From positions 1 to 40,618 of the forward strand of contig CAYQXO010000012.1 in the NCBI GenBank assembly GCA_964421495.1: DNA of 40,618 bases, in the 5' to 3' direction. The notes under the pieces are model-generated. The model saw only the letters and a program-made list of their open reading frames with translations, had not been told where the DNA came from and did no database searches. A program made the position numbers and the translations under genes. Each line of letters starts with the position of its first letter. The stretch's first letter is position 1. Origin of the DNA: CAJXOW01 sp964421495. Lineage in GTDB: Bacteria > Bacteroidota > Rhodothermia > Balneolales > Balneolaceae. Below are positions 25,539-34,207 of this stretch, in pieces.

Positions 25539-26120
25539 ATGTCGGTCTCGGTAGTACATTCGGGAATCTATTTCGCCGCCCGTAAAAATATATTTAGCTT
25601 AATTTTCTATTTATCAGGCATACTGGGATTATACTTGGCGAGTTCTTTTGTAAATCCCCTTAATGCCCAAGACTCTCCCGGCAATTATCAAAAAGCAAGC
25701 ATATCCGTCAAGGTCGGAGCTGAAGTTGAATCATCTATAGAAATTGTCACCATGCGTCATATTCGTTTCGGCAAAGTACAACCCAGTCAACAAATCATAG
25801 ACATCAATCCCGTCACCGATAATGAGACGGGTAAAATGAAAATTCTGGGTCAGGCCTCCAACACCATACGCATCAGCTATCAGGAAAACCAAAGCCTGCA
25901 GCAGATGGAAGGAGCCAACTCGATTGACTTCAGATATCAATTAGCCGGTAATTCCATGGACAATCAATCAACATCGGATTTCATTGATTTTAACAATTTT
26001 GAAGCTCAATTAAACCAGGACGGCGAATATTACATCTGGGTTGGAGGTAACGTCAGGGTTGCCAATCTGCAGCCGGGCAGCTACGAGGGGGATTTTACGG
26101 TTGAAGTGGAATATATGTGA
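25539..26120 (+). CDS. DUF4402-like secreted pilin candidate 1
   Basis: A 193-residue secreted protein. A hydrophobic segment (about residues 16-35) ending in NPLNAQ acts as a signal peptide. The mature part has HIRFGKV, then a central beta-rich region, then YYIWVGGNVRVAN...SYEGDFTVEVEYM, the typical end of the DUF4402 family, which is common beside chaperone-usher genes. AAAAGGTCC upstream of ATG 25539 may serve as a ribosome binding site. No cysteines are seen in the mature part. Its C-terminal strand of alternating hydrophobic residues would suit a chaperone donor-strand exchange partner. It is the first of four related genes. Confidence 0.8.
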   Translation: MSVSVVHSGIYFAARKNIFSLIFYLSGILGLYLASSFVNPLNAQDSPGNYQKASISVKVGAEVESSIEIVTMRHIRFGKVQPSQQIIDINPVTDNETGKMKILGQASNTIRISYQENQSLQQMEGANSIDFRYQLAGNSMDNQSTSDFIDFNNFEAQLNQDGEYYIWVGGNVRVANLQPGSYEGDFTVEVEYM

Positions 26121-26151
26121 TCAAAAACATCCGAAAACATTTTATTCCTGT

Positions 26152-26760
26152 ATGAAACATTGGCCTCAGAAATTTCTTTTTTTCCTGATAGCAGGGATTC
26201 TATGGGGGAGCTTGCCTTTGTGTAGCGAGGGACAGGAAATTGACTTCAGCGTCTATTCAGATTATGGTATTTCGATAGTGAATATGCCCCAGGATTTGGT
26301 TTTCGGGGAGGGGGGACAAGTCCTCAACGGTGAAGGGACAGTAGAAATACCGCTCTCCAGCGGCGATAAGACCACGATTGTGATTGAAGGAGTTAAATAT
26401 CTTGATATCATTGTCGACATTCAGGGCACGCAAGAAATTTACAAGAACGGCGATACGCAATCGAGCCAACAGATTCCCCTCGATCTGGATGCCGCATACG
26501 CGAATTTGGGAAATGACAACTATGCCCAGGCCCGCTTTATTCCGTTGGGCAGTAATAATTCAGGTACCGTCCGGTTTCGTGTACAGGGACGCGGTGAAGG
26601 TCCACCGGCCCCTCCACCCACGCCACCTCACGAAGGGTACACGCCTCCCAAATCGGAAGCCTACTTATACTTATACGGCTCCATTGACGTGGGCGATGTG
26701 GATGCCGGTGATTACTCCACTACGGTTACCGTAACCGTCAGCTATGCGCAGAGCAATTGA
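26152..26760 (+). CDS. Secreted pilin-like candidate 2
   Basis: A 202-residue protein starting at ATG 26152. A start upstream at 26041 would lie inside the previous gene and gives an implausible N-terminus. Residues 8-24 are a signal peptide (hydrophobic, ending LCSEGQE). The mature part has LVFGEG, then GVKYLDIIVDI, a proline-rich insert GPPAPPPTPPHEG, and ends in YLYLYGSIDV...YSTTVTVTVSY, the same layout as the genes on each side. The insert is unique to this copy. It probably forms part of the same fibre as its neighbours. No ribosome binding site is obvious. Confidence 0.75.
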   Translation: MKHWPQKFLFFLIAGILWGSLPLCSEGQEIDFSVYSDYGISIVNMPQDLVFGEGGQVLNGEGTVEIPLSSGDKTTIVIEGVKYLDIIVDIQGTQEIYKNGDTQSSQQIPLDLDAAYANLGNDNYAQARFIPLGSNNSGTVRFRVQGRGEGPPAPPPTPPHEGYTPPKSEAYLYLYGSIDVGDVDAGDYSTTVTVTVSYAQSN

Positions 26761-26780
26761 GAACTAAAGGGGGTTAAATA

Positions 26781-27368
26781 TTGATAAAACGGTTCAAAAC
26801 TCCATATCGGCCATTCGGCAAATACCTGATCTATGCAGTGGGCTGTATCGGATTGCTAGTAGCCGGCATTACGTTCCCCCCTCCAGTTGACGCACAGTTT
26901 ATCCATTTCAGCATGGAAGTTGAAACCGAACAAAGCGCAAGAACGCTCGATAATCTGGATTTCGGCAATATCCCAATTCGATCCGGCGAAAAAAGTATAG
27001 GCCTTGGTGATCAGGGAATGGGTATTTTCGCACTCAAGGGGATACGTTACCAGCGACTGATTATTGAACTCGAAGTCCCGGACCGGCTGCACCACGAAAA
27101 TCCCGACATCAAATCCTCCATCCCCATTCACCTCAATATCGCCTACAACAATCGAGGACAAAACGAGGTGGAAACCGCTACCAAAGCCAAAAACCTGAAA
27201 GCCAATGTAACTTTATTAGGAAAGAATGAATATTCGAACCAAACGCTTTCCGAGTATCTACAAAGTGAATGGGCCATTATGTATTTATACGTTTACGGCT
27301 TTCTTGAAATAGATAATGTTCCGTCGGGTATTTACAAGAATAAAGTAACCGTAAAGATCGAATATTAA
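26781..27368 (+). CDS. Secreted pilin-like candidate 3
   Basis: A 195-residue protein. The best start is TTG 26781, because AAGGGGG lies about 9 nt upstream, the strongest ribosome binding site in the locus, and a signal peptide (residues 14-38, ending PPVDAQF) follows directly. The mature part contains LDFGNIP, GIRYQRLIIELEV and IPIHLNIAYNN, closely related to the second candidate (GVKYLDIIVDI, IPLDLDAAY), and ends YLYVYGFLEI...IYKNKVTVKIEY. It is separated from the second gene by only 20 nt, so the pair looks co-translated. Confidence 0.76.
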   Translation: MIKRFKTPYRPFGKYLIYAVGCIGLLVAGITFPPPVDAQFIHFSMEVETEQSARTLDNLDFGNIPIRSGEKSIGLGDQGMGIFALKGIRYQRLIIELEVPDRLHHENPDIKSSIPIHLNIAYNNRGQNEVETATKAKNLKANVTLLGKNEYSNQTLSEYLQSEWAIMYLYVYGFLEIDNVPSGIYKNKVTVKIEY

Positions 27369-27628
27369 TCTCTCTAAAATTTAAGCAGTTATAAATATTT
27401 AAATGTTTCAAGCTAATTAAATATCTGTATACCTATATTTATTTGCATACTACATTATAAATTTTTTTCAAATGTATAATTTAAAATAAAAATAATTTTA
27501 ATCTTTTAATCTTCTGCCGACAGTTCAATTAAAGCATTCTAACTTGGGATTTATCGATCAGTTAGTACTTTGTTAGTAGAAAATTAAGTGAGAATGTATT
27601 CTTTCTAATTCATAAAGAGCAAGCTAAG
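27369..27628. promoter_or_regulatory. AT-rich leader with possible promoter for the fourth pilin gene
   Basis: 260 bp, very AT-rich. TTG at 27544-27546 followed after 19 nt by TACTTTG (27566-27572) resembles, but does not exactly match, the Bacteroidota TTG-N19-TAnnTTTG promoter; the -7 box lacks one spacer base. It would give a 5' leader of about 50 nt. Confidence 0.3.
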
Positions 27629-28189
27629 ATGAAACGTTTTACAATCGTAATTGCAATATTTGTAGTGGGAATCGGGCTGCTAGGGGCAAGTAGTGTGCAG
27701 GCGCAGAATTCAGACAATGCTTCACCCACCGTTCAAACCAGTGTGATTCAAGATATATCTATAACTTCCAATCAAGACGTACAATTCGGTGAAGTTTTCC
27801 AAAATAGCAATCCTGAATTAGACCCTACCACCTCTGGTGGAAACACTGACGTCGGAAGTGGAGCGCAGGTTGGTAAACTTACAATTACAGGGGGTTCTGA
27901 CGTGTCGATAACTGTAGACCTAAATACAGCTTCATTAGGATTGACAAATGGTGATAGTGATCTTTCAGAGGACCCCACTTATACACCATGGTTAGTTGGC
28001 AGTATAAATGATTCTTTTTCCGATCAAACTACTATTTTTGACCAGAATGGTAGTGATCAAAATCCCTCTATTAGCATAAATGGTGATGGCAATTACTTTC
28101 TATACCTCGGCGGAAATTTAGGCACAATTTCCACTGATGCTAGTGGTACTTATAGCAATACCATCACTGTAACCGCCAGTTATAATTAA
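27629..28189 (+). CDS. DUF4402-like secreted pilin candidate 4 (possible major subunit)
   Basis: A 186-residue protein. Residues 1-25 are a signal peptide (GASSVQAQ). The mature part has VQFGEVF, then a Ser/Thr/Asn-rich core and YFLYLGGNLGTISTDASGTYSNTITVTASYN at the end, in line with DUF4402 and the three preceding genes. It differs from them in being more AT-rich and in having its own promoter gap upstream and a strong terminator downstream, which suits an abundantly expressed main subunit. ATG 27629 is preceded by AAAGAG. The subunit rank is an inference from transcription signals, not from the protein itself. Confidence 0.78.
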   Translation: MKRFTIVIAIFVVGIGLLGASSVQAQNSDNASPTVQTSVIQDISITSNQDVQFGEVFQNSNPELDPTTSGGNTDVGSGAQVGKLTITGGSDVSITVDLNTASLGLTNGDSDLSEDPTYTPWLVGSINDSFSDQTTIFDQNGSDQNPSISINGDGNYFLYLGGNLGTISTDASGTYSNTITVTASYN

Positions 28190-28222
28190 CTTTTACAAAT
28201 TTTCAATTAATCTTTGTATTTC

Positions 28223-28262
28223 AAGAGTTTCCCATTAAATTTAATGGGAAACTCTTTTTTTT
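28223..28262 (+). terminator. Strong Rho-independent terminator after the fourth pilin gene
   Basis: AAGAGTTTCCCATTAA (28223-28238) is an exact reverse complement of 28241-28256, giving up to a 16-bp stem, followed by a T-tract (28255-28262). It separates the pilin transcript from the chaperone and usher genes, so those need partial read-through or their own promoter. Confidence 0.85.
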
Positions 28263-28263
28263 A

Positions 28264-28271
28264 TATATTTG
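28264..28271 (+). promoter_or_regulatory. Possible -7 box upstream of the chaperone gene
   Basis: TATATTTG (28264-28271) matches the Bacteroidota -7 consensus TAnnTTTG and would give a leader of about 40 nt before ATG 28317. No clear -33 TTG at the right distance was found, because the terminator occupies that place, so this is tentative. Confidence 0.3.
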
Positions 28272-28316
28272 CTTATTGTAAAATTAAAATCAGGTCAAGT
28301 AAAGAGCAATTCATTT

Positions 28317-29162
28317 ATGGGGGATTCAATAAAAAATATTGTTCTGTTATTTATTTTTATGTTCTTAACAACTAGTCTTGTTCAGGGGCAAGTTACAATC
28401 GCTCCAACCCATGTCTTTATGGATGGGAAAACAAATTTTGCAAGTTTTTTAGTATTAAACGGAACAGAACAAGCACAGGAAGTTACGGTATCTTTTGAAT
28501 TTGGTTATTTGGACAGTGACTCATTGGGCAATACTAAGATGAATTATGATGACTCTGTTAAAGCCCGAAATTTTTCAATCGCAGATGACATTCGTGGTTT
28601 TCCCCAGAGTTTTCTATTACAACCTGATCAACGACAAACAGTTCGCCTTCGGATGACGAATGCTCAAGATTATTCAGAGGGAACTTACTGGACCCGTATC
28701 AAAACGATTTCCAATCCCCAATCCCCTCCAATTGAAGCATCTTCAGAAGAAGAAGTGACGGCACAAGTGAATTTTCGTTTTGAGCAGGTTACAACGGTCT
28801 TATATCAAAAGGGAAATCTAACTACCGGAATTAATTTTGAAGATATATATACCAGGACTGTAACCAAGGATAGTGTTCTACAGGTATTATCTGAAGTTGA
28901 ACGAACAGGGAACAGCCCGGCTTTAGGGAGTATTGAAATTACTGTAACAGACGAAAATAAAAATGAGATCTACGAACAGCGGCGAACTATAACACTTTAT
29001 TTTGATGGAGTACACCGTTTTGATATCCCTTTTAGTGAACTTCATAACGGTAAAAAGTACACAGCTGAAATCAGATATCTTCCTCAACGTAATGATATTT
29101 CTGAAGAAAATATCATTCAGTTTGATCCCATATCTAAAAGCACCACTTTCACATATCAATAG
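28317..29162 (+). CDS. PapD-like periplasmic pilus chaperone
   Basis: A 281-residue secreted protein starting at ATG 28317; a TTG at 28269 would add 16 residues before the signal peptide. Residues 8-24 are a signal peptide ending SLVQGQ. The mature protein starts VTIAPTHVFMDGKTNFASFLVLNG, like the first beta strands of PapD/FimC-type chaperones, and then FLLQPDQRQTVRLRMTN and GTYWTRIK strands follow, the second Ig-like domain after about residue 160. Such chaperones fold pilus subunits by donor-strand complementation in the periplasm and hand them to the usher. It sits immediately upstream of an usher and after four pilin-like genes. Base composition is AT-rich compared with the usher. Confidence 0.8.
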   Translation: MGDSIKNIVLLFIFMFLTTSLVQGQVTIAPTHVFMDGKTNFASFLVLNGTEQAQEVTVSFEFGYLDSDSLGNTKMNYDDSVKARNFSIADDIRGFPQSFLLQPDQRQTVRLRMTNAQDYSEGTYWTRIKTISNPQSPPIEASSEEEVTAQVNFRFEQVTTVLYQKGNLTTGINFEDIYTRTVTKDSVLQVLSEVERTGNSPALGSIEITVTDENKNEIYEQRRTITLYFDGVHRFDIPFSELHNGKKYTAEIRYLPQRNDISEENIIQFDPISKSTTFTYQ

Positions 29163-29189
29163 AAGCATTCCGCTGAATAAAACGGAATT

Positions 29190-32100
29190 ATGAAAAAAGG
29201 GCTCAGTATTTTTTCGTTCCTGATCTATTTATGTCTGAGTCCACTTGCCCTCCTGTTAGCCCAGAATGAGTCCTCAGGTTCGCAAGAACAAGAAGTGTAC
29301 CTTTCGTTTCGACACCGGGGAGCTGTCGATCAAATGGTCATCTCTTATTATGACGGTCGTGAGCAAACATTCTATCTCCCTGTAACGGAACTTTTTAGCA
29401 CGCTTGGCATTACCTATGAGGTTAATCAGGACAAGCTAACGATAAGCGGGACTTACCTTGATACCGGTTCCCGCTATACGTTTAATTTTCAGAATCAATA
29501 CGCCGAATTTCAGAATCGGCGCCTTTCCCTCTCTTCCAACGACTATCTAATTAAAGAACTGGATTTCTATGTAAAGGCGAATATTCTCTCCCGATTGTTG
29601 GATTTACAATTTGCTACTGACTTCAGCAATCTCAGTCTTTCCCTTGAATCCGACTACACCATGCCGGTAGTGGCAGAAAGGCAACGAAAAAGCCGCCGCG
29701 AGCGTGAAATGGATGAACCCTCCATTCAACGAGAAGATTTTCCCCTGCAATTTAATCGTGAATCCTCAATATTGGATGGTGCCTTTCTCGATTACAACCT
29801 CGCTTCCAATATTACAAGCGACTTGAATTTGTATACCTATAACTTTAACACGGGAGCAGAATTCCTGGCCGGCGACGTTCAGGGTTCGATGTCCGGTTCA
29901 TGGTCTCGAGTTAATTCCTCTTTTAACACCAACAACCTGCGGTGGCGCTATGTAATGCGTGAAAATGACTGGGTAAGCCGCATTCGCGTGGGACAAAGTG
30001 TTACCGACGATATTCAATCGCGGTCTTTTACCGGCCTCAAAATATCGAATGATCCCATTGAACCCCGAATTTCGTTTGACGAGTATGTCGTGCAGGGAGA
30101 AACTCAACCTCAGTCGGAAGTTGAGCTATATTTAAATAACAGTCTGATCGATTTTCAAGAAGCTGACGAGCTGGGTAATTACCGGTTTGTCATTCCCCTT
30201 ACCTACGGCAGCTCCCGACTTAGGATACGAATTTACGGTCCGGACGGCGGCGTTCGTGAATTAAACCGGCGCATTCTCGTTCCCTTTAATTTTCAGAAAC
30301 CCGGCGAGTTGCGCTACTCTGTAAGTGCCGGCCGCATGGACCGCGGACTGATTGGAACCACCGAACGGGGTTATCTCGCCCAGTCGGAAGTGCGCATGGG
30401 GGTGAACCGTAATTTGACCGTAGGCGGCGGAATGGAATACCTTGAACCGATTCACACGTCCCAGCCTTTATTTTACGGTACTTTTTCGTCCCGCCTTTTT
30501 ACCAACTACCTCGTCAACGCCGACCTCGCGCCCGACGCTTTTTACCGCCTGCAAACCAGCACCGTATATGCCAGCTCGGCCGGCTGGGGAGTTGATTACA
30601 CCTACTATCCGTCAGACAATTTCTACAATCGTTCCGGCAACGATCATGAAATACGAGGTAACTTTTTCGTGCCGTTCAACATCGGACCGATGCAATTCAA
30701 CACGCGACTGACATCGACCCACCGCCGCGGTCCGGGCAGCAATACCACCCGTTATCGGTTCGATCTGAACACCAGAATCGGCCGCGTGACGATACGAGGC
30801 GGTTTTCGGGACCAGCAAATCGGTCCCCTTGAGGCAACCACCACCTCCAATTCACAATTAACCGGCTCATTCACCTATACCTTGTCCCGGAGATCGACTG
30901 TACCCGGAATTTTACAGGGCATGTTTATTCGCGGCCAGGTTGACTACAGCAACCGCACCAGCAGCGTAGAACGGGCCAACCTCCAACTTTCAAGGAATAT
31001 TTCTGAAACGGGACGGCTTCGCGTCAGCTATGACCGCAATTTCACGGGCGGTTACAACAACTTCAACCTGGGACTGACCTTCAATTTCTCCAAAACCCGG
31101 TCAACCTCAACGCTTCGCAGCAATCGCGGCGATTTTGCCTATACTCAAAATATGCGCGGAACGGTCGGCTACGACAGCCGCAACAATGACGTTGTTCTCG
31201 ATAACCGTCAGCAGGTCGGCCGTTCCGCTGCTACCGTACGCCTCTTTGTCGATGAAAACAACAACAGTGAGTACGACGACGGTGAAAAACTGATTGACGA
31301 CAACGCCGTCCAATTACGCCGAACCGGCAATGTGAAAATGTCCGGCGACAGTACCATTCACATGATGCAACTTCAAGCCTACAATCGGCTCAATGCAAAA
31401 ATCAATAAATCGGCTCTTACAAATCCGCTGTATATCCCGGAAATCGAAGAATTCTCCTTCATAGCGGATCCCAATCAATTCAAACCGATCGACATTCCAT
31501 TTTATCAGAGCGGGGTGATCTCGGGTAATATTTATCAGATGAAGACGGACACCAGTACAAAGGAGCCGGTGGCCGGACTTCGACTTACTCTCGAGGGAGT
31601 AAATAACGATTTCAGTAAAGAACTTCGCACGTTTTCGGACGGCGGATTTTACTCGATGGAGGTCCCTCCCGGAAAATATCGACTGCTGGTTGACTCCACC
31701 CAGCTTGACTTCTTAAACGCAAACTCAGATCCCTCCTCCCGGAACTTTCAGGTCGAAGCCAAAGCCCAGGGCGATTTTGTTGAAAACCTCGATTTCACTT
31801 TAAAACCTCGCGCAGATACCTCGGACTCCGCACAACCGATTGCCAAAGTTCAAGACCAGGAATCATCCGAGGACCAGCCGCGGGATACCGAGAAAGATAC
31901 CACCTCTTTTACACCGTATAACTACGCCGTGCAACTGGCCGGGTATAACATGATCGGCAGGGCTATACAGGGTATTCGCCAATTTCTCGATACACAGGAC
32001 TCTGTTTCGCATACTTTATATATGCGGAAAAATACCCATTACACGGTGCTGAGTGAGTCCAGTGAAAGCATCGCAGACGCCCTGCGTTTAATGTCCAATT

Positions 32101-32714
32101 TGCGGGAAAAGCATTTTCCGGATGCTTTTCTTGTAAAAACGCATACCCCCAATCCCGACAATATAAACTTTCATATACAACTTGGGGTGTATAAAACAAA
32201 ACAGGCAGCACAACACTATGCCGACCGGGCCAAGCAGGCACTTAATCAAGAGATAGTGGTGGAAGAGGAAACTGCTTCCGAAGCTACAGGCTCTGATACG
32301 ACTTACACGATCAACACCGCGTCCATTTCCAGTTTAACCGAGGCCCTCTCAAAAGAGGATAGCATCAATACGCATACGTCTTTCGACTCGGCATTCCTGG
32401 ATTACCGCGCCTCACGTCTTCACGCGGAGGTCACGTTTGAGCAACTTTTATTGGTGGGTCCTTTTTCCAGCCGAAAGAAAGCTCAAAACCGGGCGAAAGC
32501 ACTCAACAACCAAAATTTTCAAATCAACCTCGCCTCATTTGACAATCCCTCCGGCACGTATCTTATTATCGAGCAGGATAAGGGACCAAACTATAGTGAG
32601 CTCGCTGACCTGATTTCACAGAATCCCGATTTCAAAGATAAAATACAGACAGTCCTGCTGAAGACTATTCGTCCAAAGGAATCGACTGAAGCAACCAATC
32701 AACCGGAAAACTAA
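29190..32714 (+). CDS. Usher-like outer-membrane protein with C-terminal SPOR-like repeats
   Basis: A 1174-residue secreted protein (signal peptide 1-24). Residues 35-155 resemble the N-terminal region of ushers. A plug-like domain at about 295-370 reads VVQGETQPQSEVELYLNN and LGNYRF, ending in RRILVPFNFQKPGELRYSVSAG. A region of about 370-690 with alternating aromatic strands would be the beta barrel. After it come an EF-hand-like LFVDENNNSEYDDGE segment (about 685) and a carboxypeptidase-regulatory-like beta domain (about 775-870). The last 265 residues carry repeats resembling SPOR domains: NYAVQLAGY (about 910), NFHIQLGVYKTKQAAQHYADRA (about 990) and EQLLLVGPFSSRKKAQNRAKAL (about 1083). 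SPOR domains bind denuded peptidoglycan; this tail is not known to me in ushers. It would secrete and assemble the pilin-like subunits. Confidence 0.78.
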   Translation: MKKGLSIFSFLIYLCLSPLALLLAQNESSGSQEQEVYLSFRHRGAVDQMVISYYDGREQTFYLPVTELFSTLGITYEVNQDKLTISGTYLDTGSRYTFNFQNQYAEFQNRRLSLSSNDYLIKELDFYVKANILSRLLDLQFATDFSNLSLSLESDYTMPVVAERQRKSRREREMDEPSIQREDFPLQFNRESSILDGAFLDYNLASNITSDLNLYTYNFNTGAEFLAGDVQGSMSGSWSRVNSSFNTNNLRWRYVMRENDWVSRIRVGQSVTDDIQSRSFTGLKISNDPIEPRISFDEYVVQGETQPQSEVELYLNNSLIDFQEADELGNYRFVIPLTYGSSRLRIRIYGPDGGVRELNRRILVPFNFQKPGELRYSVSAGRMDRGLIGTTERGYLAQSEVRMGVNRNLTVGGGMEYLEPIHTSQPLFYGTFSSRLFTNYLVNADLAPDAFYRLQTSTVYASSAGWGVDYTYYPSDNFYNRSGNDHEIRGNFFVPFNIGPMQFNTRLTSTHRRGPGSNTTRYRFDLNTRIGRVTIRGGFRDQQIGPLEATTTSNSQLTGSFTYTLSRRSTVPGILQGMFIRGQVDYSNRTSSVERANLQLSRNISETGRLRVSYDRNFTGGYNNFNLGLTFNFSKTRSTSTLRSNRGDFAYTQNMRGTVGYDSRNNDVVLDNRQQVGRSAATVRLFVDENNNSEYDDGEKLIDDNAVQLRRTGNVKMSGDSTIHMMQLQAYNRLNAKINKSALTNPLYIPEIEEFSFIADPNQFKPIDIPFYQSGVISGNIYQMKTDTSTKEPVAGLRLTLEGVNNDFSKELRTFSDGGFYSMEVPPGKYRLLVDSTQLDFLNANSDPSSRNFQVEAKAQGDFVENLDFTLKPRADTSDSAQPIAKVQDQESSEDQPRDTEKDTTSFTPYNYAVQLAGYNMIGRAIQGIRQFLDTQDSVSHTLYMRKNTHYTVLSESSESIADALRLMSNLREKHFPDAFLVKTHTPNPDNINFHIQLGVYKTKQAAQHYADRAKQALNQEIVVEEETASEATGSDTTYTINTASISSLTEALSKEDSINTHTSFDSAFLDYRASRLHAEVTFEQLLLVGPFSSRKKAQNRAKALNNQNFQINLASFDNPSGTYLIIEQDKGPNYSELADLISQNPDFKDKIQTVLLKTIRPKESTEATNQPEN

Positions 32715-32767
32715 TGGGGTAGCTTTAAACCGGACGGGATTGAATCTATACGCTCTTGCAGACGGGA

Positions 32768-34189
32768 TCAACCTTCATCATCATCGTCCGTAAACTCGGA
32801 CATCTGCTTCTCGGAAACATTACTTGCCGATCCCAATATACGCTGGTCGGGCGTCAGGGTGATTTCAAAGTGGGCTCCGTCGTCGTTATAGACTTCCAAT
32901 TCCGCATCAAGCTGCGTAACCAGCGAATTAATAATGGAAAAGCCGAGGCTCTGCGTCTCCTCCGGCTCAAAGTCTTTGGGCACTCCCCGCCCGTTATCTG
33001 AAACCTTCAAGTGCACTTTCTTATCCTCTTGATACAGCTCCAGCGTGATTAGTCCCTCCTCTTTTTCCCCAAAGGCATGCTTGAAAGCATTGGTTACCAG
33101 CTCGTTGGCGATATTGGCGAGCGGCATCGCTTCGTTGACATTCAGCTCCACCGGCTCGAGCCGGTAATCGATGGAAATTCCGTCGCCGGAGACAAGGGTG
33201 TCCGATATCATATCCACCAACCGCTTCAGGTTTTCTGCAAAGTTTATATTGGTAAAGCTTTGCGACTGATAGAGCAGCTCGTGGATCAGGGCGATCGACT
33301 TGACCCGCATCTTGGCGTTGTTCAGCTTGTCGAGCACTTCCGTCTTTTCCTCTTCCATCGCCTGCAGTTCAATCATGCTCGAAATCACGGCCAGGTTGTT
33401 TTTAACGCGGTGATGGATCTCCGTGAGCATGGTCTCTTTTTCCTCGTTGGCCTGCCGCAACTCCCATTCCACTTTTTTCAAGTGGGAGATATCCAGTCCG
33501 ACGACCTGTATATACTGTTGATCGTTGACGTCGATTCGGGTTAAATTGGCAAATATCGGCACTTTCTCTCCGTTTCGGGCTTCCAGTACCGACTCGAGCG
33601 CCGCGTCATTGCCACTCCTGGCTTTTCCGACAGCTCGCTGAATCGAGTCCCGGCCCGAGGCCCCAATAAACTCCAGTATGTCCTTCTGCTCGATCTGCTC
33701 CTCGCTATACTGGCTTATCCTCTCCAGCTTCTGGTTCCAGCGGCGGACCCGTCCCTCCCTGTCCAGAAGCAAATACATCCCCGGCAGCTTATTAAGCAGC
33801 GACTGCATTAATTCGTGCTCCAACCGGTACCTACGCTGGCTGCGGATTTTCTCGGTTACGTCGTGAATGATGGCGAGCCGGCATTTACGGTCTTTATAAT
33901 TGACAAAATTCGCCTGGATACGGACATAGATGATACTGCCGTCGCCGGTCTTATTTTGCCAGATACTGGTATGCTTGAAGTCTTTTTCTCCCTCTTCTTC
34001 ATAACTCTTTAATTCGGGCAATTCTTCCTCCGGCAGCAAATCCCGGATCGTCATGGACTCCATTGCTTCCTTCTCATAACCATACAAAGATAGTGCCGCG
34101 GGATTCGCCTCGATAATTTGCAGCGAATCCTCCTCATATATCAGGATAGGACTGTGCGTCTCCTCTACCGGGAATTCAATTGTTTTCAT
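32768..34189 (-). CDS. PAS-domain sensor histidine kinase (HisKA_2 type)
   Basis: A 473-residue cytosolic kinase with no membrane segment. Two PAS domains (about 15-115 and 128-240) precede the phosphoacceptor block LTEIHHRVKNNL (His259) of the HisKA_2 type, then the ATP-binding domain: NELVTNAFKHAF (N box), VSDNGRGVP (G1) and LGFSIINSLV (G2). PAS sensors in such kinases often bind flavin, heme or small ligands; I see no cysteine pattern for a flavin-binding LOV domain. No response regulator is adjacent, so the partner is encoded elsewhere. It begins only 18 nt after the stop of pdhC, so it is probably co-transcribed with the pyruvate dehydrogenase genes. Start ATG 34189. Confidence 0.88.
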   Translation of the reverse strand: MKTIEFPVEETHSPILIYEEDSLQIIEANPAALSLYGYEKEAMESMTIRDLLPEEELPELKSYEEEGEKDFKHTSIWQNKTGDGSIIYVRIQANFVNYKDRKCRLAIIHDVTEKIRSQRRYRLEHELMQSLLNKLPGMYLLLDREGRVRRWNQKLERISQYSEEQIEQKDILEFIGASGRDSIQRAVGKARSGNDAALESVLEARNGEKVPIFANLTRIDVNDQQYIQVVGLDISHLKKVEWELRQANEEKETMLTEIHHRVKNNLAVISSMIELQAMEEEKTEVLDKLNNAKMRVKSIALIHELLYQSQSFTNINFAENLKRLVDMISDTLVSGDGISIDYRLEPVELNVNEAMPLANIANELVTNAFKHAFGEKEEGLITLELYQEDKKVHLKVSDNGRGVPKDFEPEETQSLGFSIINSLVTQLDAELEVYNDDGAHFEITLTPDQRILGSASNVSEKQMSEFTDDDDEG

Positions 34190-34207
34190 ATTTTACCACG
34201 GGTCATA

